Shown here: positions 33,061 through 44,614 of the stretch, one piece after another
Layout of the letters: each line of letters starts with the position of its first letter
Position numbering within the stretch: the first letter of the stretch is position 1
Assembly: GCF_013368755.1 (NCBI RefSeq)
Contig: NC_049561.1
Location: 5,332,001 to 5,396,000 of the forward strand
Length of the DNA: 64,000 nucleotides
Source: Talaromyces rugulosus
Lineage: Eukaryota > Ascomycota > Eurotiomycetes > Eurotiales > Trichocomaceae
Direction of reading: 5' to 3'
Translations under genes and position numbers: made by a program
Notes under the pieces: model-generated
Told to the model about the DNA's origin: nothing
Databases searched by the model: none
The model's input: the letters and a program-made list of their open reading frames with translations, nothing else

Positions 33061-33706
33061 TTATTTTTTTTATAAGTTCATTTGCGGGTGTTCGCTTGAC
33101 TTTTCGGAAAGGAGTGATAAGTGATACAAGTACTGAGCAAGTTGGTGTGTGCGGAATCGGGATATTGAAACATCGGCGATGACTCAGTATTCAATAAAGA
33201 ATCCTATGACTCCATCTACCTAAAATAACAGCTTAACTGTCAAAGCCATCAGTAGATATAAAGATGTTGCAAATGTGAAACTTTGTCATTCCTTGTCTTT
33301 GATGGTATCAAACTTAATAATATTTATTCCCTATAAATAAGTCTACGGAAGGAAAGGCAACAACCCCTAGTTGTTTCAGCCAACATAATCTTCAGATGAC
33401 AATAATGATCTATGACTAAGTTACAGCATATATCGTCGACAGTAATGACTAATATCAAATCTTTATTTAATGGGCCTAGTTCCACATAACAGTTTCTATT
33501 TTAGGCTTGGTTCATGCCAATAGTCTCGATTTATGTGGTTCGCCTTCCATATTAGGCATAGTACCTTACCTCACCAGTTGCCGAACCAGGCAATACGAAA
33601 CTATTATAAAGAATCCATACCCCCGCGAGGGCTCTTGCATAGATTCTATCCTGTTTTTCATTACATGTTTCGAGGCTAAAACATACGCATCAATTTTGTG
33701 TCGATC
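33061..33706. other. Intergenic region
   Basis: It holds the 3' region of the transporter and the promoter of the F-box gene. AT-rich, no gene recognised. Confidence 0.5.
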
Positions 33707-34840
33707 ATGGCCCGTAGATCGCTAGAGACTTTGCCGCCCGAGGTCCTATTAGAAATCGGGAGACATCTCGACAAACCGTCAACTCTATTGACGTTTATGG
33801 GCACCTGTTCGCGGTTCTATGCTTTTATTAGCCTGCACCAGGAGACACTTGTGACTCAAGTAATGGCAAACTTGGTCACCCCGGAGCTTCTCCCACAAGC
33901 AATAGCAGTCTTCGAAGCCTCGAAGGTGGAATCATGGACCCCCGAAAGAACAACTCACACTATTTCTCAATTCAAGGGATTAAGGTATATCCAGAAAGCC
34001 AGATTGTCCGTCAAGGATGGGTTGAATATCCAAAAACGACATGAACAGATTGTTCTCGCCATCAATGACTTCGTGGAACGTGCTCTACGACAGCACCCAA
34101 AAGTACTGGTAAAGCCTAAGCCGTTGTCAAAGGGCGAAAGGCTTCGAGTCGAGCGGTCCTTTTATCGATTCGAACTGTGTACCAATATATTTCGTCAACA
34201 TATATTAGACGGAAATCCAACGTGCGAGAGATGTGAAACATGCAAGGAGCACACCAGATCATCCGTCAATCATGTTATTTTATTCCTCTTTTCAGACACG
34301 GATCTCGAGCAGATGGTGATAGTAACCGAATTTGTCCAAGAGAGAAAACATGGGTACATGAAGTGGGAATGGGATATCACACGCGCTTGGGGCAACCCAA
34401 CAACCTCCAAAGCATGGGCTAAGTGGGTTGTGTCATTTGTGAGTTGGATCCCCTTCCATACTATATATATAAACAACGTGGTTGTTGATGACTGACAATT
34501 CAACATTGAACAGTTTGGTACCCCGATTCTAGAGCAGGATAGCTCGTCTCACAACCATAATACACCCAACTTAGAGTCGACAGATTCCACGGAAGATTCA
34601 TTGACCGAGGTCAAGTCTCTCATTGCTGCATCATACGGTGGTTTAATGCCACCGGATACAGACGACGGGCCTAAAAACGCCTCACGTTGGGCAAAGAAAT
34701 TTATGAAAAATCACGATTTGAATAGGTTAATCACTTTGGAGCAAAAAAGGGCCTGGGGATATGCACTTTGGGATGAATGGCGTCTCCAGGAGGAGTGGGG
34801 ACTCGTTAAAGGCGTTGAAACCCCTCGCAGTTTTCCTTGA
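33707..34840 (+). CDS. F-box protein
   Basis: Exons 33707-34438 and 34514-34840 (75-nt intron, GTGAGT donor) encode 352 residues. The N-terminal LETLPPEVLLEIGRHLDKPS with the following LLTFMGTCSRFYAFI is an F-box, which docks onto Skp1 in SCF ubiquitin ligases. A CERCETCKEH motif at about 173-182 has three cysteines and a histidine and might bind zinc. The rest has no recognisable substrate-binding repeats. Trp-rich motifs in the C-terminal half (YMKWEWDITRAWGNP, WGYALWDEWRLQEEW) resemble those seen in many fungal F-box proteins of unknown target. The next gene downstream on the same strand starts 291 bp away and encodes an NLR/AAA-type protein. Confidence 0.8.
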
Positions 34841-35131
34841 TAAACGCCTTTGCCGGGAACCTAGATATGTTCTAGCGTGACATTTTAAATCTCTCAGTAA
34901 AAAAATGAATTCATCAAAATGAAAATAAATCAAGTGTGAAGTATTCAACGTAAATGAAGAGAGCTTACGTGGCGCAGCATTTATTGTTTGCAGCGGGTGC
35001 AGTAGAAAAGCACGCTAAACACACAATTAGCTCCGTGGCGCTCGTATTTGCTTCCTCCTTCGCCAGTGCCTTTTTCTTAAGTTTTATCTATTTACTCTTA
35101 AGCCTGTCAATTGTTGTTGTCTTTAGAAATT

Positions 35132-38100
35132 ATGCCCATAGAGAAAGGGTCCGAGAAAAGACGCGATTCTTTCGCTTCGGAGACGAGTATACCCGTAAAA
35201 GACGACTCGAGGCCGCCGGTTTACCAGGCTGTTGTTGAGAATGCGTCCGGCGAAACTGCTACACAATGGACGTCGAAACAGTGGACAAGCGCCATTCTTG
35301 CGAGGTATGTTTCTTCTGAATTCTTTTTAAAATACGTGTAGCACAAGTCTGACCCTGCGGCACAGGGATTTTATCCAAATCTCCGAAAGCAAGCTACAAA
35401 GCAGGCTTGATGAATTTCTACTTCAAGCCTCGTCGTCCGAACTAGAGGCGTACGAGAAAAGCCGTACAAACTTGCTACTTATTATAGAAAATTCTCAAGA
35501 AACATACGATAAACAGTATGGAGAAGACCAGGACCCCAGCCCTGAACAAAAGTTCATTAAGATCTTCAAAAAGAACTGCAAGGAAGCTGCGGAGATAGCA
35601 TTCGAGTTCTCCAAAATTCTCGATGCCATGGTTCAGGGCGCTCCCGATTTTGTTGCTCTTGCTTATGGAGTTGTGAAGATCTTGCTTTATGCACAAGTAA
35701 ACTCTCAAGAGCTCAAAGTTAATATATTGAAGTACATGGAAAGAATCAAAGCGACTTTTGACATGGTCGATCATTTGACCGTCTATATTCCGAGCGCCAA
35801 TCTCGTGAATGCTGTGACCCAAATGTACGGGCTATTTAATCGATTTTTGGCAAAGGCAATTCGGATGTACACCCGAAATAGATTGAGTGAGTTTGTCAAA
35901 ACCATGGTAAAATTAGACCTGCTTCATCGTGCCTATTTTCTAACTTTCCACAGAAATGTATCTCACTGCTTTTGCGAAACCGTGGCGGAAACTGGAGACC
36001 ATTGTGGACTCGATCGAATTCACTTATTCAAAGGTCAAGGACATTGCACAGTTTCATGCGGCGATAAACACGTCCACAAACCTGTCGCTTAATCGAGAAA
36101 ATCTCGCGACCAGTCGAAATTTGGTCGCTCTCGGAGAAGGCACACTGGCTGTTATCAAACAGCTTAGCGAGCAAGTCGAGGCCTTGTCTATCAAAATGTC
36201 AAAGGAAAACGACGTCCATGAAGTTGCTGCATTACTTCACCAGCGAGTAGAAGAAAAGCTAGACAACCCTGGTCTAGACGACAAGGACAATCTACTTACA
36301 CTCTCTGAGGGTATGTGCATCCACCCAAATTTCACTGTCTAAGTAGTTTTCCTGACGGCATTTTTACCCCAGAGACCAGTGATGAAGCCAACTTTGAACA
36401 GCTTCTACAAGAAGTCTTCACTGAGTTACGCGACTTTGATCAAGCCAACAATCAGCGTCGAGAAATCATAGAAGAGCTCCCCGAGATGCACAACTACCGG
36501 ACAAAAAAGCGAAATCTACTCAGAGCCGAGAATATTATGGATTGGATAGAATCCGAAAAGTCTCGACTTCTTTGGATTGATGGCAGTGAAATCTTGAGTC
36601 GCGGGGATTTCAATTCTTTATTCGCCGCGCCTCTGCTGATTCTCGGCGAAAACACATTTGAATATGTCCTTGTGCTGAGGCATTTCTGCGGCGACGGCCT
36701 TGCTGTGAAGACAAACAACTATCGTACACTTGTGCAGTCATTGATATTTCAAGTTTTTAAGCAGCGACCTCGGCTTCTCAAAGCAAAACTTGAAAAGTTG
36801 AACAGGGAACACAGCAACAATCTACTTCAATTATGGAGCCTATTCACCGAGTGCCTCAAAGAAGTGAACGCGGATTGCACCTTCATCATCATTGACAGCA
36901 TTGACTATCTCAGTGAAGGAGAAGTTCGAAACGGCGTCAGCGAGCGACAGATAGTCCTGCGACAGCTCGAGGCTCTTGTTAACGACACTGAGAAGATAGT
37001 TAAAATTCTGCTAACTGCCAGTATCGCACATAACAAACTCGAAAACGCAGAAGCAGGACAGACCGCTCTGGCGCTCCCATTCTCGCCCGGGGGGTCAACA
37101 ACAAACCGGCAACTTTCACTGTCCATAATGCAGAATGAAATGTCGTTTCTCCCGCAGAAGTTGATTGACATCCAGGAACGTACCGGACGAACAGTAAGCT
37201 TTGCACAGCTGCCTATGCTGTATCCTCTAAATTCTATAATATACACCAAAGATACCGACGCCGACAATCAATTCCGCGCTTACATTGTCTCCGAGCTGAG
37301 CGGTATGGAGCACCGGACTCTTAACATGTACGCGCCTCTACGGATACGAGCGTGGAGTGTGGATCACAATGGCCGTTACTTTACCAAAAGATACTCGGAA
37401 TTCTTAGTTTCCCAATTCCCAGGAGAAAAGCCAATCACAAGTTTAAAATTTGTGCCTACTGGTTATCTTCCGGACGAAGCAGAACGCCGAAAGGAGCTGA
37501 TTGCTCGAGGTAGGAAGTACTGGGAGTTGGGAAATGGGATTTATCACAAGCAAATTATCAAGAGAGGAGTAAAGTCAACACTACATCCTCTTACATTCCA
37601 ATGTTAACTTTCTCTAGGATCCCGTTCGAGTCATGGTCGATCTCCAATCTGTCCCCATCTTTGGAGATGTTCCATTGCAAGAGATTGAAGACCAATTCCC
37701 TGCCATGGCGGAGAGTAAAGCTCTGAAACCGCGAATTTTACTCGCCTGTCCACCAATAATGTCGGCTTATAATCTTCGAGATCATTCCTGGGGTGCGTAC
37801 ATCGGTTTCTTTTTTTCACACTCGGCATTATTTTCTTACTAAAATCATGCCGCAGATAGCGTTTTTGTAAACGATATTGGGGACATTATCTTCCAAAACA
37901 ACAGCTTCGATCAAGTATATCTCTACAAAGAAACCGACAAGGCCATAATGCTCAATCTCGTCAAAACTTCCACTATTCACCGTGATACACAATTAACGAA
38001 GGACGATAACACCGCCAATGGCCATGACGACGGAATTGTGTTACTATTCCACGGCGATCCCGGAACAGGCAAGACGTTTACAGCTACATGTATTGCAGAA

Positions 38101-38661
38101 ACAGTGCGTCGTCCCCTTCTCACGACTGTGTACACCAGCAACACGGCTTCTTTGGGCAACAAGGACTTTGAGCAGTTCCTCTCCCATCAATTCTACCTCG
38201 CCCAGCGCTGGGACGCGATCATTTTGCTTGAAAACGCGGAACAATTTCTAGGCAAGAAGAACCCAGAGGTGGCATCCGTGACACTGCGCATCATGGACCG
38301 CTTTTCTGGCGTTCTCATCCTCAGTACAAACATCAATCTCGGCCAAGTAGATAGCGCAATGCAGTCCCGCCTAACGCAGCATTTTGGATTCTACAGGATG
38401 GCGCAGGAGATCAAGGGCCAGCTATGGACCCGGCTCTTTGGCGGACTTGGCATCCAGCAGCCAGACCTAGATGAGCTCGTCCAGTTTGTCCAACACCATA
38501 ATTTCTCGTCGGCGACTGCTACGGGCCGAGACATTCAGAATTCCTTCATGGCCGCGAAAAGACTTGCGGAACTTGCAGGGGAGACTCTAGGCAAGGAGCA
38601 TTTGGAGAGCGTTCTAGCCCCGAGACAGAGTTATGTTGTTCATGTCGAGATAACAAGATGA
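35132..38661 (+). CDS. NLR-like fusion: helical N-terminus, P-loop-less NACHT-like domain, DUF7025-like domain and AAA+ ATPase
   Basis: Six exons (35132-35304, 35366-35886, 35954-36310, 36373-37568, 37618-37792, 37856-38661) give 1075 residues with consistent phases. Residues about 100-230 match the helical N-terminal domain of fungal NACHT proteins (QGAPDFVALAYGVVKILL). At 403-570 the layout of a fungal NACHT appears (ENIMDWIESEKSRLLWIDGS, RTLVQSLIFQVFKQRPRLL, FIIIDSIDYL, VKILLTAS), but the P-loop after LLWIDGS is lost. Residues about 660-745 (SEFLVSQFPGEKPITSLKF, RKELIARGRKYWEL) match the domain before AAA modules of DUF7025 proteins. The AAA+ domain has an intact Walker A (HGDPGTGKT, Lys880), but Walker B reads IILLENAEQFL: Glu933 and Asn934 replace the usual Asp-Glu. 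Sensor 1 (STN) and a candidate Arg finger (QSRL) remain. Nucleotide binding without normal hydrolysis is expected. Confidence 0.82.
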
Positions 38662-38967
38662 TGCTGGCAGCTATCAAGTAGTTTTCCATACTATTTAGAA
38701 ATTAATAGACTTTATTTTCTACACTATTAACGAAACTTGTGGTTTAAGATGAAAGTCTAAGATAACGCTAAGCCCCATGCTCTACTGGACAATCCTCTCC
38801 TTCCATGGCATAACATACAACTCAAAAATCCAATACCAAAACTCTTGAATTTGGAAAATTCTTGGCAAATGCCATGGTATAAATTCGCACTAGCAACATC
38901 AGACCCTCTCTATCCCGCAATATAGGCCCCAATACGGCATGTGTATTGTGCCATGCTCTAAATTATT
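38662..38967. other. Convergent intergenic region
   Basis: The 3' regions of the NLR/AAA gene and of the F-box/LRR-like gene meet here. Nothing else seen. Confidence 0.5.
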
Positions 38968-40585
38968 TTACCACCATTTATTTGCACCCTCATGATATGT
39001 CTCAAAATCCGGGACAGTGTCCAAATCCAACAGTATCGGCTCTCCCTCGCCCGGCCATTCTTCCGGATCAAAAAGAAAATTCTTACGGTAATCCGGGGAC
39101 AACGCAATGTGGTGGACAGTAGGAAATGCCTGGATTATGAAACGTGACACCGTAACGATAAATTCCTCAATATTGCGTCTAGATAGATGGCGAAAGTCAG
39201 AAATGTTTATCTATAAATTAGGGGGGGGAGGAAAGGGGTAGAATAGCTTACCTTGTCTTTCTGAATTGGCCACCGGAGACATCCATGACTATTTTCCTCA
39301 CTGGAGCGAATCTCTTTAAACAAGGAAGCACGGGCTTCTTCTCCTTCATGAGACTCTCGTGGATGTCGATGTTATATCCCAACCCCAGATACTCAACGTT
39401 AGGACATGCAGTCGCTACCGATTTCACAACACGAAAACTGTCCGGTGCCCAGTCAAAGAAAAGAAAAAGATGCCGCATATTTAGAAACGAAGAAACGAGT
39501 TGATGAAAGCAATCTTCGTCAAAACTCTCCGAGACTTCGATGGGAAGAAATACATCTTTATCTTTGTAGCTCATGTCACCCTTCTGGCTACTTCGGATCT
39601 CGAGTCTTTTGAGCGCGTGCAGATTGCTAAGTAACATGATGTCTTCTGTTTTTAAGGTTGGCAAAACACCAAAGATTATCCTTAAAGACTTCAAGTGAAC
39701 CAACGACGCGATAGATGGGAACAATGCTTCCGTAAGAAGACCATCTATGCGGACATGCAAGTTGTCCAAATGACGAAATCTCGGGATACTGCCGAAGATA
39801 TTTTGTCGTAAAACGACTCTTAGGTCTCGAAGGCTGTAAACAATCTCTTTACCGCCCAATCTACCTAATTCCTCGGGGTAGCATTCGAGGCCGAGCGTCT
39901 TCAGAGGCCGGTCTAGTAGATCTGACACCAGATTGTCTGACACCAACTTCTCAATCAACTCATCCCTATGTCCATTGGAAATATTTCCAAGATTAAATAT
40001 AGAGACTGAATGAACAGATGGCATATCACGGAACCACTGACAAAGATAATCCTCGTCTATGTTTCGAACATTACGGCTGCGCATAAACTTGAGTTCGAGT
40101 TTCTCGAGATGCGGACATTTTTCTTTCAGGGCTGTCAAAAGCTCGCGGGTTAAAATACCACCAATACAAGAAAAGGCGATAACAGAGGGTCGAAGCAAGG
40201 GAAAAATTGGCTCAAGTGAGTACTCTTCTTCATAGTTCCGTTTAGTTCTACCGGGTACGAAGGGTGGCTCAACGGATATGAACCGCAGGTTTGGGAGTTC
40301 TAGACTTGTATCCTTGACTTTCTTAAGATCCTCTGTGTAACATCCGCCTTCAAAGACAATATGGCAGATGTTGGAGATATATGTATCGAGATTTGGTGAG
40401 CCCACAGCACCAAAGATTGCTCGCAAGTCGGGAAGGGTTCGATACAGTATCGGCACACAGTTGGCGAACCATGATTTGTTAACACGTAGTGCCGCTGCTA
40501 AATACTTTTTCTCGCCACCGTCAACAAGCACTTGAAGAATCGTTTGCTGTATCTCGGCTGGGAGTTGACTGTATAGGTCTGCCAT
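38968..40585 (-). CDS. F-box protein with leucine-rich-repeat-like body
   Basis: Exons 40585-39252 and 39178-38968 give 514 residues. The N-terminal LYSQLPAEIQQTILQVLVDG and following VNKSWFANCVPILYR correspond to an F-box-like motif. The body has irregular leucine-rich repeats, e.g. CPHLEKLELKF, RFRHLDNLHVRIDG, LVHLKSLRIIFG, LHALKRLEIRSS and CPNVEYLGLGY, as in fungal F-box/LRR adaptors that select ubiquitylation targets. The ATG at 40585 is preferred to the in-frame ATG at 40624 because it starts just before the F-box. It is convergent with the NLR/AAA gene and forms the right border of an F-box/NLR/F-box block. Confidence 0.82.
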
Positions 40586-40927
40586 GGTGAGAATGTGAAG
40601 AAGTTGCCAAAGCCCACAATGCAAATGCGCATTAGCGTCTGTAATATGTACTCGACACGTCGTTCAATACTGAGGCCGCATTTGAAACTTGGAAATAAAG
40701 ATGAACCGGGGTCTTGAAATGTTTCTTTTCATTCTGTCAAAGCTACCTGACAATTGTTGTTTCTTCGTTCGTTTCATGTAATCCTTTCTTTGTTTATCTT
40801 CCTAATTTTGCTAGACTGACATCTTTATTCAAGTCACCATAGCACATTTATAGAATTACCCGTTTCATATATACAAAGAAATTAAAACTGCCCGCGATAC
40901 TTCAATGGTCAAAGCAATCGAGCCTAA
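40586..40927. other. Intergenic region between two minus-strand genes
   Basis: It holds the promoter of the F-box/LRR gene and the terminator side of the monooxygenase gene. No gene seen. Confidence 0.5.
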
Positions 40928-42350
40928 TCAATTTTTCTTGTAATACTGTGTAAAGTCATGGCGGAGTACGTTCAAGCCCTAGACGAAATGTTAGCATAAT
41001 CCACATAGCCCGCTCCCATCTCCAGCCGCAATTCCATACCAGTGTTAGTTCTTTTGCCAGTTCTTCATCTGTCTCGGCCTTGATGAGGGTTTGGAAGAAG
41101 TCATCATTCTCTCTTGCCTTGTTAGGATCCTGGTTCCAGAGTCTGCGGAAGTTCTCTCTTGACAAAGGGTCGATGACATCGACATACAGATTGCGGCGGA
41201 TCTCTGCATACTTGTCGAGGATCGAGTCATCAGCAAGGTTTTGATTAATTCCATTCAAACAGTCGAAGAGACTGCCTATGTCGGCAATTCCACCAGTCAA
41301 ACCGAGACCACCACTATTTTAAATCAGTTGTAGAACAAATGGCTGTGTGGGTCATGACTCACAACGGGTTGCACACATGGGCGGCATCAGCTGCCAGAAG
41401 GAACCTCCCTTTCCGGAAAGCCGGAGCACACCGTTGTTGAAGTTTGTAAGGGTTGATGTTGGTAATTGTATAGTCAGAAGGCTCAAGGTTTCCTGGTAAT
41501 ATTTCCTTGTAGCGAGCCGGTTGTCGCTTCTTATATTCCTCGGCAGTGAGTCCTGGCACCTCGCTGTAAGAAACTCGATACAAATGATCGTCACGACCTA
41601 TCCTCGCCACCATGCACCAGTTCTTAGGATCAACAAGATAGTTGGTATCCCAATAGCCATATTGACTAAAGTCGTGGATAACCTTCCGGAAATGTCAGTG
41701 GAAAGATAACACACCCTCGGGTGAATAGACCATCATACATTTGTTGCGACAATTGCAGCATCCAAAGTCTCTCCCTGAAAGCTGTTGGGCCCAAAAAGTA
41801 GCCTTCGAATCGTACTAGTAGCACCATCGGCCCCGATAACATAGTCGCCTTCCACCTTTACGAGTCCTGTGACAGTCTGCGCTTCAACCCACGCTTTGTC
41901 GCCTTCTTCTCCAATATTGACAACACGGTGACCCCATCGAACAGTAGCTAGTGGCAGCTTCTGCAGATGGGCGTACATCAGCTTTCCGAGACGGTCAAGT
42001 GGCAGCACTACCATACGCTCGGGATCATCTGGGATGGCATCAAACCGCATTCCAACAATGACCTCCCCGTTAGCTTTGCGCCAGCATCCCGAAGCTGGCT
42101 TGAATCCACGTTCGATGACTTCGTCGATAACGCCGGCCCGGCGTAGCTCGTATACGGCAGGAGGGGCGTAATGAGCAGCTCGAGGCTGTTCGTCTATCGT
42201 CTCGGTTGCTTCAAGCAAATCCACTTTAATACCATGCTTTGCCAACAAAATCGAAAGCAGTATTCCCGAAGGTCCAGCACCAACTACCACAACGTTTGAT
42301 ATGCGGGGCTCCGCATTGTCCTGGGTTTCTGGCATATTGCTAGTAGTCAT
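40928..42350 (-). CDS. FAD-dependent aromatic hydroxylase-type monooxygenase
   Basis: Four exons (42350-41739, 41682-41363, 41313-41040, 40978-40928) give 418 residues. The FAD-binding fold starts with NVVVVGAGPSGILLSILLAKHG (GxGxxG), followed by the DG motif in VIGADGATSTIRR and the second FAD motif LLAADAAHVCNPFGGLGL. This is the PheA/TfdB-like group A class, which hydroxylates phenolic or other small molecules with NAD(P)H and oxygen. The last intron (GTATGG donor, GCTAAC branch site) was inferred because splicing gives the natural end GLNVLRHDFTQYYKKN; unspliced reading stops at 40956. A TGTACGGAGTA element lies 174 bp upstream. The next upstream gene is another FAD oxidoreductase in the same orientation. 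Confidence 0.88.
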
Positions 42351-43160
42351 TGACTTTTGCCAAAAGGTGCGACACTTGGAGATTTCTGTGGGATAACCTG
42401 AGAATGGCCGGTTTATTTATTCTTACATGAAGAAACGGTTCCCCACTGGGGCCTCTAGGAAGGCTGCTCTTTTCTCCACGGTGGGGTCGCTTCAATATGC
42501 GAGTCGCTTCTAAGCAGGAAGGATGTACGGAGTATCCAATAGCAATTTAAATGCATCGCCTTTTCGCGCAACACAGAAACTGTAAGCTTCGCAATTAGCC
42601 AACACTCATGATACAATTCCTCACCGGCTTTCTAGAATAAGACATTGAAGCTGTGAAATCCTGTGAGGTCAAGGGCCCCTCCGTCGATTTTCCGGCTCGA
42701 GGCGAAGACTAGCCATCGGGATTCCCCCATCGGTCATGACTCGCAGCTACATGTCACAGCCAAATCAGCCGACTGTGGGCCACCAGGGCCGGCAGCATGT
42801 TTGATCTGCCAGATTCTGTGGCCGCAGATTGGGCGGCTCTTTTATCAGATGTCGAAATAAGCAAGCGGAAGACGGCGTTGGTCCCTCGCTGATGGACGGG
42901 CAAGGAGGTTGGAAGTTTAGTCCGAGTGAGAAGAGAAAAAGAAGGAGAGATGAGGAGAAGGAAGGTGAAGAGGTTTGTGGACGAGGAAGGTGCAGAAGGT
43001 GCAGACCCACCGCACCTGCCTCGCCTGTAAATACAGACATCGCGTCGATTACAGCTTCAAATGTGGATTATTATCTCTACATACAATCATATCCCAGCAG
43101 ACTGGGTAGTTCCTCGCTTCGCTTGAAATTTCATAACGTCATGCAGCTCTGGCAAAATCC
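42351..43160. other. Intergenic region upstream of the monooxygenase gene
   Basis: It contains the monooxygenase promoter and a TGTACGGAGTA copy at 42524-42534. Open frames on both strands between 42663 and 43269 show purine-rich, non-coding composition. A polypurine stretch spans 42905-42980. Confidence 0.5.
42524..42534. repeat. Dispersed 11-mer TGTACGGAGTA, copy 2
   Basis: Identical to copies at 6004 and 44903. It lies 174 bp upstream of the monooxygenase start codon. Confidence 0.6.
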
Positions 43161-44614
43161 TCACATCCATGGAATGGCAACATCGAGGTCGGAGGCCACT
43201 CTCATTGCAGATACGACGCATCCCTCCAGCAGGACCATCCCGTCCCAGCACCATCCACCAGCCAGATAAATCCCATCGTCGCCGTTTCGCCATAGCCTCG
43301 TGCTCTTCTCATCTGTGCCATCTTGATTCGCGCTGTCCTCGGCAAAAATATCATTCACGATTCTTCGGCTCTCGGGGCTGCGAAGCACGCGAGTGAATGT
43401 GGCTGACTTCAAGACCGAGGATGAATCGATCGGAGTCAGCGGGTTGGTAGTGACAATGAATGAAGACAGAGACTGTTCGTGAATTGCTTCGGTGCCGTCC
43501 TTGCTGGAACGAAAGTGAATGCTTTGACGCTGTTCTGGACGCTCGCCGCTAGACAGGATAGGCAGCGTTTTCGTGTCGTTGTGTGCGACAGTGTCTACAA
43601 CGGTGGTCGGAATTCGCTCCATTTTGTCTTTGAGGGGCTCGAAAACGGCCGCAACGACGTCTGGTGAAATTGCAAGGACAACCAAGTCGAATGATTCCAC
43701 GCTCGTGATTCCGGCAGCGTTGGTGTAATGGACTTCAACTCCGTCCGACTTGGGCAACACTCGACTGAGGCTAACACCAAAACTAATGTCGAGTCCACGA
43801 GATAGCCGATCCTGGACAGTGCGCACTCCACTGTCAACCACATAATGTGGCTGTCCGTGGGTGCGGCGCTTGTATTGCAGAACATCAGAGGCTGGAAAAT
43901 CCAGCAGTTCTTGATGCGAGCAGGTACAGACACTCGACATGAGAGGCAATAAATAATGGGACACATAATACTGCGGCAGAAAACCCCTCTGCAGGTAGTC
44001 GCCAAATCTTTCAGCCGGTCGAGTAGACGAATGCTCGACTGGGGAGAGATAGTACACACACAATGTGAACCATATGTTGAAGAAAATAGCATACAAAGCT
44101 TCTAGCAGCCACGCAAAAAAGTCGACATTGTGAGGAACGGGCGGCAGTGCATGGAAGTTGGAAGCATGCGCCATATACGGCACGCTCGCTGTCGACGTCA
44201 GGCGCGAGAAGCTGAATACGAATTGCTGGCTATGGTACTGCACGCCTAGGTAATCATACAGTCGCACCAGGTTCCTATAAAAGCCGCCTGCAAAAGCGCG
44301 CATTGGCACATCAGCCCATTCGGATTTGGTGGCGCCATCTTTTGATACAGGGAGGGCGATTGATTCGGCGCTCAGTGAACATTCTTCTTTCTGGTTCCTG
44401 GATCAGCATGGGCTTGTGGCTAGTTACCGGAGTACTTTTTTTCTCCTTGGTTTCTGCCTGTGCTTGCTTGCGACAAAGAACGAACTCAACGTACCCTTTC
44501 TAGGACTTTCACGGCGTATCGCTGTTGGACATCTTGATGCAACAGATGAGCCGTAACCAGACCGGTCAAGCCTGTCCCAACAACCGCCACCGTCTTTTGC
44601 CTCGGCTGGCCCAT
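43161..44614 (-). CDS. FAD-dependent oxidoreductase of the flavin amine oxidase type
   Basis: Exons 44614-44495 and 44390-43161 (104-nt intron) give 449 residues. The N-terminus KTVAVVGTGLTGLVTAHLL is a Rossmann FAD-binding motif; it lies on exon 1, which is missed without splicing. The middle (FHALPPVPHNVDFFAWLLEALYAIFFNIWF) and FDLVVLAISPDVVAAVF fit the amine-oxidase fold, and the C-terminal DDGIYLAGGWCWDGMVLLEGCVVSAMRVA is the second FAD-contact motif. The reaction is likely two-electron oxidation or desaturation of a small molecule or lipid; the substrate is unknown. A hydrophobic segment at about 100-122 may bring it to membranes. Acceptor 44391-44393 was chosen because it restores phase with exon 1. 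It may work with the neighbouring monooxygenase. Confidence 0.82.

Noticed and set aside
34954..35238. Small membrane-like frame before the NLR/AAA gene
   Set aside because: It overlaps exon 1 of the larger gene in another frame and looks like leader sequence.
40956..41040. Unspliced end of the monooxygenase (stop at 40956)
   Set aside because: A good donor, branch site and acceptor remove this stretch and give a more natural C-terminus.
42829..43269. 146-residue plus-strand frame overlapping the FAD oxidoreductase 3' end
   Set aside because: Purine-rich spacer followed by antisense of a real gene; no domain or codon signal.
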